Source: Pedobacter cryoconitis
Lineage (GTDB): Bacteria; Bacteroidota; Bacteroidia; Sphingobacteriales; Sphingobacteriaceae
NCBI RefSeq assembly: GCF_001590605.1
Contig: NZ_CP014504.1
Location: forward strand, 3,534,001 to 3,598,000
Length of the DNA stretch: 64,000 bases
Direction of reading: 5' to 3'
Shown piece after piece: positions 42,656 through 51,566 of the stretch. Each line of letters begins with the position of its first letter. The first letter of the stretch is position 1. The position numbers were made by a program, and so were the translations under genes. The notes beneath the pieces were generated by a model, which saw only the letters and a list, made by a program, of their open reading frames with translations, was not told the DNA's origin and did no database searches.

Positions 42656-43744
42656 ATGGCAGGAAATACCTTCGGACACTTATTCAGGATTTCAACTTTT
42701 GGAGAATCACATGGCGAGGCTATTGGCGTTATCGTAGATGGCTGTCCTGCCGGATTGCCTATTGATCTGGAGTTTATCCAGTCAGAGTTAGATAAACGCC
42801 GTCCGGGACAATCAAAGATAACCACACAACGTAAAGAGAGCGACACGGTACAAATCTTATCGGGTATTTTCGAAGGACAAAGTACCGGTACACCGATTGC
42901 GCTTTTGATTCCGAATGAGGATCACCGTTCAAAAGATTATGAGCATAATAAGACTGTTTATCGTCCTTCGCATGCGGATTATACTTATGATGCTAAATAT
43001 GGTATCCGCGATCACCGTGGTGGCGGACGTTCCTCTGCCAGAGAAACGGCTGCCCGGGTAGCGGCAGGTGCGATTGCCAAGTTGTTACTTCAACATTACG
43101 GAATTGGTATTTTTGCGCATGTTTCTGCTGTAGGTACTATCAATGCACCTAATTTAGCAGCATTGCCAATTGCTGAATTGCTGGCACAGCGCGAAGAAAA
43201 TATCGTGCGCTGCGCAGATCCGGCAACCGCAAACGAAATGATCGAATTTATAGACAGTGTCAGAAAAGATGGAGATACTGTTGGTGGAAAAATCAGTTGT
43301 ATCATTCATAATTGCCCTCCAGGATTAGGAGAGCCTGTTTTTGATAAGCTGCATGCCGATTTAGGCAAAGCGATGTTAAGCATTAACGCTGTACATGGTT
43401 TTGAATATGGCTCAGGATTTTCAGGGAGTGAGATGAGGGGATCAGCACACAATGATATCTTCCTGACAGATGGAGCAATACCAAAAACACTGACTAATTT
43501 CTCTGGTGGTATACAAGGAGGAATTTCTAACGGAATGGAAATCAATTTTACAGTAGCTTTTAAGCCTGTAGCGACCATTATGCATAATCAGCAAACGGTT
43601 AATGCTGCTGGTGAAGCGGCAGAGATTAAAGGTAAAGGCAGACATGATCCTTGTGTAGTGCCCAGAGCAGTTGTGATCGTTGAGGCGATGGCAGCTTTAG
43701 TGCTTGCCGATCAGTTATTAAGAAATAAATCAAGCAGGTTATAA
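42656..43744 (+). CDS. aroC: Chorismate synthase
   Basis: This 362-residue enzyme makes chorismate from EPSP and needs reduced FMN. It has the family signatures GESHGEAIGVIVDGCPAG near residue 15, RPSHADYTYDAKYGIRDHRG, GGGRSSARETAARVAAGAIA and RGSAHND, and the late RHDPCVVPRAV. It is the last gene of this cluster; a terminator follows. A prephenate dehydrogenase gene, often in such operons, is not present here. Confidence 0.96.
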   Translation: MAGNTFGHLFRISTFGESHGEAIGVIVDGCPAGLPIDLEFIQSELDKRRPGQSKITTQRKESDTVQILSGIFEGQSTGTPIALLIPNEDHRSKDYEHNKTVYRPSHADYTYDAKYGIRDHRGGGRSSARETAARVAAGAIAKLLLQHYGIGIFAHVSAVGTINAPNLAALPIAELLAQREENIVRCADPATANEMIEFIDSVRKDGDTVGGKISCIIHNCPPGLGEPVFDKLHADLGKAMLSINAVHGFEYGSGFSGSEMRGSAHNDIFLTDGAIPKTLTNFSGGIQGGISNGMEINFTVAFKPVATIMHNQQTVNAAGEAAEIKGKGRHDPCVVPRAVVIVEAMAALVLADQLLRNKSSRL

Positions 43745-43765
43745 GTTAGAAACCTGTTTGTACGG

Positions 43766-43803
43766 ACGCCCTGTTATCTAAAAAATAACAGGGCGTTTTT
43801 TTA
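43766..43803 (+). terminator. Intrinsic terminator after aroC
   Basis: ACGCCCTGTTAT (43766-43777) pairs exactly with 43785-43796, followed by a run of T. Confidence 0.9.
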
Positions 43804-43897
43804 TGTTAAATCTTTCACTGAGACTATTTTAATTTAAATTAAATGAATAATTATTTCTATTTTACATATACCTATTTATACCATCAAATCTATCTAC

Positions 43898-43984
43898 TAT
43901 GAAACCATCATGTGCAGCACTACTCTTATCGAAACGAACAGGACTGGCAAGCACATGATAGCTTCATAACCATTAAAAAAAAAT
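43898..43984 (+). promoter_or_regulatory. Leader element with hairpin and shared 22-base box, upstream of the subtilisin gene
   Basis: The element begins TATGAAACC (43898), has an inverted pair ATCATGTGC/GCACATGAT, and ends with a 22-base box (43963-43984) starting TTCATAACCATT and running into nine A and a T. The same box, with the same TATGAAACC at a similar distance, lies upstream of the DUF1573 gene (48237-48315). Confidence 0.5.
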
Positions 43985-43993
43985 CTATCTACT

Positions 43994-45586
43994 ATGAAAA
44001 ACAAAAACAGCGTGGCAATTTTGTGCGCCACATTTTTAGTCGTTTTGGTATCCTGTCGTAAGGATAACCTGACCAACAACAGTCAGGATGCGCTCCACCC
44101 AAAAGACAAACTTTATTCTGTACAGGAAATTAATGCAGTAATTCAGTCCAGTTTACAGAAAACCGGAGATTTTAAATGGAATGAGCAAAGTGATGAATTG
44201 TTATACAGTGCTGTTATCCATGGGGATAGCCTGCTGTCTGTCGGTTATGGAAATCCACAGTCTAACACCATTACTCAAAGTAACAATGCTGAAGCTCAAA
44301 TGTCAAACATCAGTGTATCTGAAGCAAAGAAAGCCGGAGTAAATATAGACGGCATTAAAAGCGGCATTTTACAGCAGGTAAAGACTGCTGAGGCCAAAGA
44401 GAACGTGCTGCAATATGAAAGCCCTGTGTTGACCAATATGGTGGTTAAAATAGGAAATTTAAGTACGCTTCAGGAGCTGCGTAAATCTAAGGCTATCCGC
44501 TATGTGGAACCTGCTGATTACAATAAGCATTTATTAAAGAGCAGATCTGCTATTGCTACAGAAAGCCTGAGCTCTGGTGGAGGTGGCGATCCTGCTGAGC
44601 TTCCGGGCTGGTTTATCCAAGGCAGCGGAGAGCCTTTAATCCCTAAGAGTTACGGAGATCAGAAAATCCCGGATGCCTGGAAAGTAAGTACTGGAAGAGG
44701 TATCACTATTGGCTTAATTGATAACGGGGTTTATCAAGCTCAAACCGCATTCACTTCACAGGAATTTGGTGCAGGGAGAACGATTGCATTATTTGGTACA
44801 TTTAAGGGCAATTCCAGTTCAAATGATGGCGTATATGCAAATAAAGATGATATGAGCGCCGATCATGGTACTGCTATGGCTTCTTTAATTGCTGCACCGA
44901 AAAAGGTAAACCTGCCTGTCGGAATTGCTTATAACTGTAATCTGGTGAGCTACAGGGCAACTGATTTTGTCGCATTATGGGCCTCTAAACAACAACAGGG
45001 CGTGTCCACTGCTTTAACCAGGTTAGCTGATGATCAAAATGTAAAGGTGATATCGATGTCTAATGGCTGGATCTTTAATATATCAGCTTTAGCTGACGCT
45101 GTGAAATATGCAAAAAGTAAAGGTAAACTAATCTTTGCTGCTGCCGGTACCTCTATTAAACCAATTAATCTGGGCTTCTTCGTGATTGATATCCCTAAAA
45201 GTGTGGGAGTAATATTTCCGGCTTCCATGAACGAAACTGTTGCGGTTACAGGCACCGATTACAGCACAACAGGAAACCTGGTGAGTTGTAAAGAGTGTCA
45301 TGAAGGTAATAAAGTTTATTTTACAACCACTACTGCAACTTCAGCAGGCATCAATAACGCAGTAGCAGTTTATCATGATACCCCGGGTCAATATGGTTTC
45401 TCAGGCTCTTCTTCGGCGGCTACAGCAATTAATGCTGGTATCGCAGCACTGGTTTGGGCTGCGCACCCATCGTGGAATGATAAACAGGTTTTACAAAGAA
45501 TGGTAGAATCTGCTAAATTATATCCTAATAAAGATTCAAAACTGGGCTATGGCCCGATCAATGTTTTAAAAGCTGTTCAGCCTTAA
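43994..45586 (+). CDS. Subtilisin-family (S8) serine protease lipoprotein
   Basis: This 530-residue protein has a lipoprotein signal with VSC (Cys21), so it is envelope-anchored. A pro-region spans about 22-215. The catalytic domain has D243 (GLIDNGV), H291 (ADHGTAMASLIA) and S473 (GSSSAATAINAG; the usual form is GTSMA). The oxyanion Asn of the usual AAGN is a Thr here (FAAAGTS), which is odd. It may be slower or processed for another role. A bidirectional terminator follows. Confidence 0.85.
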   Translation: MKNKNSVAILCATFLVVLVSCRKDNLTNNSQDALHPKDKLYSVQEINAVIQSSLQKTGDFKWNEQSDELLYSAVIHGDSLLSVGYGNPQSNTITQSNNAEAQMSNISVSEAKKAGVNIDGIKSGILQQVKTAEAKENVLQYESPVLTNMVVKIGNLSTLQELRKSKAIRYVEPADYNKHLLKSRSAIATESLSSGGGGDPAELPGWFIQGSGEPLIPKSYGDQKIPDAWKVSTGRGITIGLIDNGVYQAQTAFTSQEFGAGRTIALFGTFKGNSSSNDGVYANKDDMSADHGTAMASLIAAPKKVNLPVGIAYNCNLVSYRATDFVALWASKQQQGVSTALTRLADDQNVKVISMSNGWIFNISALADAVKYAKSKGKLIFAAAGTSIKPINLGFFVIDIPKSVGVIFPASMNETVAVTGTDYSTTGNLVSCKECHEGNKVYFTTTTATSAGINNAVAVYHDTPGQYGFSGSSSAATAINAGIAALVWAAHPSWNDKQVLQRMVESAKLYPNKDSKLGYGPINVLKAVQP

Positions 45587-45602
45587 AAAAACCGCTATAA
45601 AC

Positions 45603-45648
45603 AAAGCCTGGTCCTTTCCTTAATCTTCAAAGGGGAACCAGGCTTTTT
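45603..45648. terminator. Terminator between the subtilisin gene and the E1 gene
   Basis: AAAGCCTGGT (45603-45612) pairs with ACCAGGCTTT (45637-45646), plus an inner CCTTT/AAAGG pair, followed by T-rich bases. Confidence 0.8.
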
Positions 45649-45683
45649 CTTGAAAAAATGAATTTCAAATATCGGATCCTGAA

Positions 45684-48107
45684 TTAGAAAATTGCAGGGT
45701 ATTTTGCTTCATTATGTGCATTCATCATCTGGTAAATTGTTTCTACTACATCATCTACTGATGGTTTAGTGAAGTAATCCCCGTCAGATCCATATGGAGG
45801 ACGGTGAGCTTTGGCAGATAATGTTTGTGGTTGTGCATCTAAATGGTAATATCCACCCTGATTCTCTAAAATCTGTTGCAGGATATAAGCTGTTCCGCCA
45901 CCCGGAACATCTTCATCTACCACTAATAATTTATTCGTTTTCTGTAAAGAAGACGCGCATAAATGGTCTGTATCAAAAGGAAGTAAAGTTTGAGGATCGA
46001 TGATCTCTACTGAAATTCCGTAAGCTGCCAGTTCTTCAGCTGCTTCTTCTACAATCCTTAAAGTCGAGCCATAAGATACCACAGTAATATCTGTTCCTTC
46101 TCTTACAATTTCAGCTTTTCCTAAAGGTACCGTATACTCCCCTACATTATCAGGCAACATCTCTTTTAAGCGATAGCCATTCAGGCATTCAATCATTAAA
46201 GCTGGTTCATCTGCTCTGAACAACGTATTGTACATTCCCGCAGCCTGTGTCATATTACGAGGCACACACAGGTGTAAACCACGTAGAGAGCCTAAGATCA
46301 TACCAATTGGTGAACCTGAATGCCATACCCCTTCCAAACGGTGCCCGCGGGTCCTGATAATTACCGGTGCTTTTTGTCCGCCTTTGGTACGGTAAGACAA
46401 ACTAGCCAAATCATCACTCAAAACATTCAGTGCATATAACAGATAATCCAGGTATTGAATCTCTGCGATTGGTCTTAAACCACGCAAGGCTAACCCGATA
46501 CCCTGACCTGCAATAGTCATTTCTCTGATCCCTGTATCAGTAACTCTTAATTCACCATATTTAGCCTGCAAGCCTGCAAAACCCTGGTTCACATCACCAA
46601 TGTTTCCTAAGTCTTCACCAAATGCCACTAAACGCTGATCGCGTGCAAAGTTAGCATCAAAACAAGCATTCAGTAATTCGCGGCCATCTACCATTTTACT
46701 ATTATCCTGGTAAGATGCTGGCACAATATTCACTAAAAAAGGGCTTTCCTTACCGTCTGTAAATAGTTTGGAGTTGTAACGTTCTTCGTTGTTTTCTTTC
46801 TCTTTCTGATACCAGCTTAGTAACTGGTTTCTTTCTTCAGAAGGTTGATTTAAGGTTAAGCGAAGTGCTTTTCTTGCAGAAGAAACAACTTCTTTGCGCT
46901 GTGCATCTGGTGTGCCGCCCAGCGTACCTGCAATTTTTGATAAAGCCTGGCTGGAATCAGAAAGGTTATTGATCAAACTGATCACCTGATCCTTTTCTGT
47001 TTTAATATCCCCAAGGAATTCATTCCATGCTTCTTTCTGCGCTTCACGAACCAGTTTTTTAGCAGTATCTTCTAATACAGCTAACTCTTCTTCAGTCACA
47101 ATAGCAGATTCAAGCATCCAGAGACGCATTTGACGGATACAGTCAAATTCCTTTTCCCACTCTAATCTTGCTTTGTCTTTATAACGTTCATGAGAACCTG
47201 AAGTAGAGTGCCCCTGAGGTTGTGTAACTTCAGTTACATGGATCAAAACAGGCACATGTTCATCACGGCAGATCTGAATGGCCTGCTGATAGGTTTCACA
47301 AAGCGCAGGATAGTCCCAGCCTTTTACTTTATAGATTTCGTAACCTGCGTTATTTTCATCACGCTGGAAACCTTTTAATATCTCTGAGATATCTTCTTTG
47401 GTAGTCTGATATTTTGCCGGAACAGAAATTCCGTAAGCGTCATCCCAAACAGACATCGCCATTGGAATTTGTAAAACCCCAGCTGCATTGATGGCTTCGA
47501 AAAACACGCCTTCAGAAGTAGAAGCATTTCCTATGGTACCAAAGCCAACTTCATTTCCATTCACGGAGAAGTTTTTCAGGTAATTTAATTCCGGATTTTG
47601 TCTGTATAATTTGGAAGCATAAGCTAAACCTACTAAACGAGCCATCTGGCCGCCTGTTGGTGCAATATCAGAAGAAGAATTCTTCATTTCTGTTAAGTTT
47701 TTCCATGAACCGTCTTCGTGAAGTGAACGGGTGGAAAAATGGCAGTTCATTTGACGGCCTGCAGATGCAGGGTCTGCTTCTACGTTTGGATTAGCGTATA
47801 ATTGAGCAAAAAATTCCTTAATGGTACATATACCTGTAGCAAAAGCAAAAGTCTGATCGCGGTAATAACCAGAACGCCAATCGCCATTTTTAAAGGCTTT
47901 AGCCATTGCAATTTGTGGAAGTTCTTTTCCGTCGCCAAAAATGCCAAACTTAGCCTTACCTGTTAAAACCTCTTTACGGCCTAGTAAACTAGCCTGTCTG
48001 CTCTCGAATGCAATCCTGTAATCATCGATTACTATAGTCTTGAAGTCGTCAAAACTTAATTCTGAGGCATCGATGGGGTTCGTCGTAAGTTTGTTATTTA
48101 GCATCAT
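45684..48107 (-). CDS. Alpha-keto-acid dehydrogenase E1, fused alpha and beta subunits
   Basis: The likely start is the ATG at 48107 (807 residues); a GTG lies two codons upstream. Residues about 1-400 form the thiamin-diphosphate-binding alpha part (FGTIGNASTSEGVFFEAINA, AYGISVPAKYQT, SHERYKDKARLEWEKEFD). Residues about 470-807 form the beta part (ACFDANFARDQRLVAFGEDL, IREMTIAGQGIGLALRGLRP, GHRLEGVWHSGSP, VVDEDVPGGG). Such fused E1 enzymes decarboxylate branched-chain or related keto acids in Bacteroidota. E2 and E3 are not nearby. A -7 box is at 48128-48135 on this strand. Confidence 0.93.
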   Translation of the reverse strand: MMLNNKLTTNPIDASELSFDDFKTIVIDDYRIAFESRQASLLGRKEVLTGKAKFGIFGDGKELPQIAMAKAFKNGDWRSGYYRDQTFAFATGICTIKEFFAQLYANPNVEADPASAGRQMNCHFSTRSLHEDGSWKNLTEMKNSSSDIAPTGGQMARLVGLAYASKLYRQNPELNYLKNFSVNGNEVGFGTIGNASTSEGVFFEAINAAGVLQIPMAMSVWDDAYGISVPAKYQTTKEDISEILKGFQRDENNAGYEIYKVKGWDYPALCETYQQAIQICRDEHVPVLIHVTEVTQPQGHSTSGSHERYKDKARLEWEKEFDCIRQMRLWMLESAIVTEEELAVLEDTAKKLVREAQKEAWNEFLGDIKTEKDQVISLINNLSDSSQALSKIAGTLGGTPDAQRKEVVSSARKALRLTLNQPSEERNQLLSWYQKEKENNEERYNSKLFTDGKESPFLVNIVPASYQDNSKMVDGRELLNACFDANFARDQRLVAFGEDLGNIGDVNQGFAGLQAKYGELRVTDTGIREMTIAGQGIGLALRGLRPIAEIQYLDYLLYALNVLSDDLASLSYRTKGGQKAPVIIRTRGHRLEGVWHSGSPIGMILGSLRGLHLCVPRNMTQAAGMYNTLFRADEPALMIECLNGYRLKEMLPDNVGEYTVPLGKAEIVREGTDITVVSYGSTLRIVEEAAEELAAYGISVEIIDPQTLLPFDTDHLCASSLQKTNKLLVVDEDVPGGGTAYILQQILENQGGYYHLDAQPQTLSAKAHRPPYGSDGDYFTKPSVDDVVETIYQMMNAHNEAKYPAIF

Positions 48108-48127
48108 AAGCACAAAAGTTTATTGGG

Positions 48128-48135
48128 CAAAGATA
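48128..48135 (-). promoter_or_regulatory. -7 box of the E1 gene
   Basis: TATCTTTG on the minus strand matches TAnnTTTG. The -33 box is not clear. Confidence 0.5.
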
Positions 48136-48191
48136 CGTATTTTCTATTTTCCGTCCCTTACCCAAGTGTAATATATATATTAGCTTTTGAC

Positions 48192-48221
48192 TTTGAAATG
48201 TTAATGAAAACATTAAATTTG
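48192..48221 (+). promoter_or_regulatory. Promoter of the DUF1573 gene
   Basis: TTTG (48192-48195), 18 bases, then TAAATTTG (48214-48221). This gives a leader of about 95 bases. Confidence 0.65.
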
Positions 48222-48236
48222 TTCTGAAGATTTAAA

Positions 48237-48315
48237 TATGAAACCTGCATGAGCCTACAATTCACTGCATTAGATTATCAGGTTCATGTAAGATTCATAA
48301 CCATTAAAAAAAAAT
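48237..48315 (+). promoter_or_regulatory. Leader element with the shared 22-base box, upstream of the DUF1573 gene
   Basis: TATGAAACC (48237), an inverted pair AACCTG/CAGGTT with neighbouring GCATGA/TCATGT, and the box starting TTCATAACCATT (48294-48315). It is the second copy of the element described upstream of the subtilisin gene. Confidence 0.5.
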
Positions 48316-48320
48316 AACTG

Positions 48321-48707
48321 ATGAAAAAGCTAATTATACTATTAACCTTTGTCTTAGGTGTTACCGTTACTTCATTTGCACAAAGCAAACCAGCTGAGTT
48401 TAAATTCGAAAAAGAGACACATGATTTTGGAAAAGTTCCATTGACAGGCCCTGTTTCTGTAGAATTTAAGTTTGTAAATGTTGGTGATGCGCCACTTATT
48501 TTAACAAAAGTAGAGACTACTTGCGGCTGTACTGTACCAACTTACACACAAACGCCTATTAAAAAAGGAGAATCAGGCCTGATTAAAGTTACTTATACGC
48601 CTGCTGGTTCACCATTGCCTTTCAGCAAAAGCATCACAATCAACTCTAATGCAAAAACACCTACTAAAGTGTTATACATTAAAGGAGAAACAGTAGCAGG
48701 AAAATAA
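48321..48707 (+). CDS. DUF1573 domain-containing exported protein
   Basis: This 128-residue protein has a signal peptide ending near SFAQ and one Ig-like DUF1573 domain: FKFEKETHDFGKVPLTGPVS, then VETTCGCTVPTYTQTPIKKG. Such proteins are abundant in Bacteroidota envelopes but have no agreed function. A strong terminator follows at 48733-48759. Confidence 0.88.
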   Translation: MKKLIILLTFVLGVTVTSFAQSKPAEFKFEKETHDFGKVPLTGPVSVEFKFVNVGDAPLILTKVETTCGCTVPTYTQTPIKKGESGLIKVTYTPAGSPLPFSKSITINSNAKTPTKVLYIKGETVAGK

Positions 48708-48732
48708 TCCGCAGAAAAATATTATTATCAAT

Positions 48733-48764
48733 AAAACCTCGTTAAATCAACGAGGTTTTTTATT
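48733..48764 (+). terminator. Intrinsic terminator after the DUF1573 gene
   Basis: AAAACCTCGTT (48733-48743) pairs with AACGAGGTTTT (48749-48759), followed by T-rich bases. Confidence 0.85.
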
Positions 48765-48772
48765 TTTGACCC

Positions 48773-49972
48773 ATGCCACATATTTCAGAAAAAGGGATAC
48801 AAATGCCCGCATCGCCTATTAGAAAACTAACTCCATTTGCAGATCAGGCAAAAAAGGAAGGTAAAAAAGTTTACCATTTAAATATCGGCCAGCCAGACAT
48901 TGCCACACCAGAGGGCATGTTAAATGCAATTAAAAATATTGATTTCGATGTTTGGGCTTATACGCCTTCTGAAGGAACATTAAGCTATAGAACAAAACTT
49001 ACTGAATATTACAATAAACTGGGGTACGATATCACTCCTGAGGATATTTTAGTGACTGTAGGTGGGTCTGAGGCTATCACAATTGCGATGCAGACTTGCG
49101 TGAATGAAGGTGACGAAATTATCATTCCTGAGCCTTTTTACGCAAATTATAATGGATTTGCTTGTATGAGTAATGTGGTTGTAAAACCAATCCTATCTTA
49201 TATTGAGAATGGTTTTGCTTTACCAGCGATTGCAGAATTCGAAAAGCTGATCACTGATAAAACTAAGGCGATCATTATTTGTAACCCAAATAACCCGACA
49301 GGATATCTTTATTCAAGAGAAGAGCTTCAGGCTTTGAAAGAATTATGTTTAAAATATGATTTATTCTTATTTTCTGATGAAGCTTACCGTGAGTTCTGCT
49401 ATGATGGCAGGGAATTCATTTCTCCTATGCACCTGGATGGTTTAGAGGAAAATGTAGTGATCATGGATACTGTTTCTAAAAGGTACAGTGCTTGTGGTGC
49501 GCGTTTAGGTTGTTTAATCACTAAAAACAAAGAAGTAATTAAGTCAGGATTGAAGTTTGCACAAGCAAGATTAAGCCCTGGAATGGTAGAACAAATAGCT
49601 GGAACTGCTGCTGTTGATACTCCTGATAGCTATTTTGAGGAAGTAAATAAGGAATATACTTTGCGCAGAGATACTTTAGTATCCAGATTAAATGCTATTG
49701 ATGGTGTTTTCTGCCCTAATCCGGGTGGCGCTTTCTATGTAGTTGCCAAATTCCCTATTGATGACGCAGATGTATTTTGCCAATGGATGCTGGAAAGTTT
49801 CGACAACAATGGCGAAACGGTCATGATGGCTCCTGCAACTGGTTTTTACTCTAGCCCTGGCTCAGGTAAAGATGAAGTGAGAATGGCTTATGTATTAAAT
49901 ATTGGTGATTTAAACAAAGCAATGGATTGCTTAACGTTAGCGTTGAAACAATATCCTGGTAAAACGAACTAA
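48773..49972 (+). CDS. Pyridoxal-phosphate aminotransferase, aspartate/aromatic class I
   Basis: This 399-residue class I aminotransferase has the motifs YHLNIGQPDIATPEGM, VTVGGSEAITIAMQ, NPNNPTGYLYSREEL, FSDEAYREFCYD and TVSKRYSACGARLGCL; the last carries the PLP Lys. Aspartate aminotransferases of this type in Bacteroidota may also transaminate phenylpyruvate or prephenate, which would fit the aromatic genes 5 kb upstream. That link is inference. The gene is just after the DUF1573 terminator. Confidence 0.9.
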   Translation: MPHISEKGIQMPASPIRKLTPFADQAKKEGKKVYHLNIGQPDIATPEGMLNAIKNIDFDVWAYTPSEGTLSYRTKLTEYYNKLGYDITPEDILVTVGGSEAITIAMQTCVNEGDEIIIPEPFYANYNGFACMSNVVVKPILSYIENGFALPAIAEFEKLITDKTKAIIICNPNNPTGYLYSREELQALKELCLKYDLFLFSDEAYREFCYDGREFISPMHLDGLEENVVIMDTVSKRYSACGARLGCLITKNKEVIKSGLKFAQARLSPGMVEQIAGTAAVDTPDSYFEEVNKEYTLRRDTLVSRLNAIDGVFCPNPGGAFYVVAKFPIDDADVFCQWMLESFDNNGETVMMAPATGFYSSPGSGKDEVRMAYVLNIGDLNKAMDCLTLALKQYPGKTN

Positions 49973-49989
49973 GAATATATTTTAAAAAG

Positions 49990-50022
49990 AAAAGTCCTGC
50001 AATTTGATTTGCAGGACTTTTC
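49990..50022. terminator. Bidirectional terminator after the aminotransferase
   Basis: AAAAGTCCTGCAA (49990-50002) pairs with TTGCAGGACTTTT (50009-50021), flanked by A/T runs. Confidence 0.85.
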
Positions 50023-50078
50023 TTTTTATAACTGCGCAGTTCAGCTAAGTTTTAAATAATAGGCATTTCAGCTAAGTA

Positions 50079-51503
50079 TTAGCGTAAGGTAGCGTAGTTA
50101 TAAAATTGAATTCCTCCATTCCCATTCACTTTAATGATTTTGGTTTCATCTGCTCCCTGTGCATTTTTAAGTGTTAACGTAATTTCGTTTTCACCTGTTT
50201 TCAAGGGTATACGGGCATAAGAAATACTACTGGGAAGTGATTGCCAGTTACGGGTATCAGCCTTCTCAGATAGCAAGCTATAGAGCTGCATGCCATAGCC
50301 AAGACCTTCCAGTAAGGTATTATTTTTCTGACCTTCTCTTTTCGCACTTTCGCGTAAAGCATATTCTGCTAATTTCTTAACTGCAAGTCTGGAAAGAACT
50401 TTACTCATTTCATTCAGCGTGCGCTGTTGAAGTGTCCTGAAAGCAAGTTCATTGATATCTTCTGCTTTTTCCAGCGTTACATCGCCCTGCGTATTCTTAA
50501 TGACTGCCGAAGCGTAGTAAGAAGGTTGTGCTACATATTTAGGGAAGGAAGCTCTTAAGCTTTCTACGGCTTTAATATTTAGTTTGTCCCGATCGCCGCT
50601 ATATACAAATGGAATAAGTAATCCGCCAGCTGCGTTGCTAAAAAATAGATTTCCACCGTCGCCTCTGGTTAAAGTAAAGAATAAGTCTTCTTGTTTTTTA
50701 ACAGGTGCTAAACCATTTTCCCAAAAGAAAATCAGTTCACCGCCTTCTGGTGCTTTCTCTGGTTTATATTTGATGCCAAATGCGGTTTCAAATTGTACAG
50801 CTTCTGAAGTAAATCCATTTAAATAAGCTGTTCTGATTACATCTTGTTGAAGTCCTAAAGGCATTTGTGTACCATAATAGGTCTTATCCGGGCTTTTCTG
50901 ATAGATCTCAACTGCATTCCTATAAGATATAAATGCATTATTGACATCTTTATTGCTTTCGTAAACCATGCCTTGCAGCATCAAAGAAAAGGAATCCTGA
51001 GCGTAACGTTTGTCTTTATTCTTGAATTTATCTCCTTGTTCTTGGGCTTGCAGGGTGATCCGTCTGGCTTCAACGACCGCTTCATCTGTGTTATGCAGAT
51101 ACAAATAGTTGAGTGCCTTATAGTAATGGATCATGAATTTCTCGAAATCCTCCCCTTTATAACGCTGTGTCATTGGGTTTACCAATACACCGACAGTTGC
51201 ATCCAGCGTACCGGTCAATCCTATTTCCAGCATTTGATCGGCTTCGTTAAAGTACCGGTTACTGTTTTCATAATCTCCAAGCAAATGACTTACTCTTCCC
51301 TTCTCCATCAGGAACAGCAGTTTATTTCTTGGTTTCTGGATCAGGCTGTTTTTATCGAGTTCGATTTGTGCCTCTTTGTAATTCCCTGTAGAAATGTTTT
51401 TATAATACGGGGTAATACGGTCGTTATAACTTGCGCAACCAAATAAAAAAAGCATCAATCCTACAACTGATGCCCGAAGAGTATACGTACGAATGGTTGT
51501 CAT
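50079..51503 (-). CDS. COG3014-like TPR lipoprotein
   Basis: This 474-residue protein has lipobox FGC (Cys23) followed by ASYNDR. It has TPR-like helix pairs at about 30-270 (YYKNISTGNYKEAQIELDKN, GDYENSNRYFNEADQMLE) and a C-terminal beta part. The family, known as COG3014, is of unknown function and usually sits beside LpoB-like lipoproteins, as here. It is probably in the outer membrane. Confidence 0.8.
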   Translation of the reverse strand: MTTIRTYTLRASVVGLMLFLFGCASYNDRITPYYKNISTGNYKEAQIELDKNSLIQKPRNKLLFLMEKGRVSHLLGDYENSNRYFNEADQMLEIGLTGTLDATVGVLVNPMTQRYKGEDFEKFMIHYYKALNYLYLHNTDEAVVEARRITLQAQEQGDKFKNKDKRYAQDSFSLMLQGMVYESNKDVNNAFISYRNAVEIYQKSPDKTYYGTQMPLGLQQDVIRTAYLNGFTSEAVQFETAFGIKYKPEKAPEGGELIFFWENGLAPVKKQEDLFFTLTRGDGGNLFFSNAAGGLLIPFVYSGDRDKLNIKAVESLRASFPKYVAQPSYYASAVIKNTQGDVTLEKAEDINELAFRTLQQRTLNEMSKVLSRLAVKKLAEYALRESAKREGQKNNTLLEGLGYGMQLYSLLSEKADTRNWQSLPSSISYARIPLKTGENEITLTLKNAQGADETKIIKVNGNGGIQFYNYATLR

Positions 51504-51566
51504 ATGAGTTATAAATTGTCCTGAACATCAGTGATATGATCTTCAGGACAAGGAGAAATTACGGGA

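Noticed and set aside
41299..43645. Several minus-strand open frames inside aroA and aroC
   Set aside because: They are shadows of strongly supported enzymes and have no independent signals.
50865..51446. A 193-codon open frame on the plus strand inside the COG3014 lipoprotein gene
   Set aside because: It lies wholly opposite a well-supported gene and has no family, signal or ribosome site.
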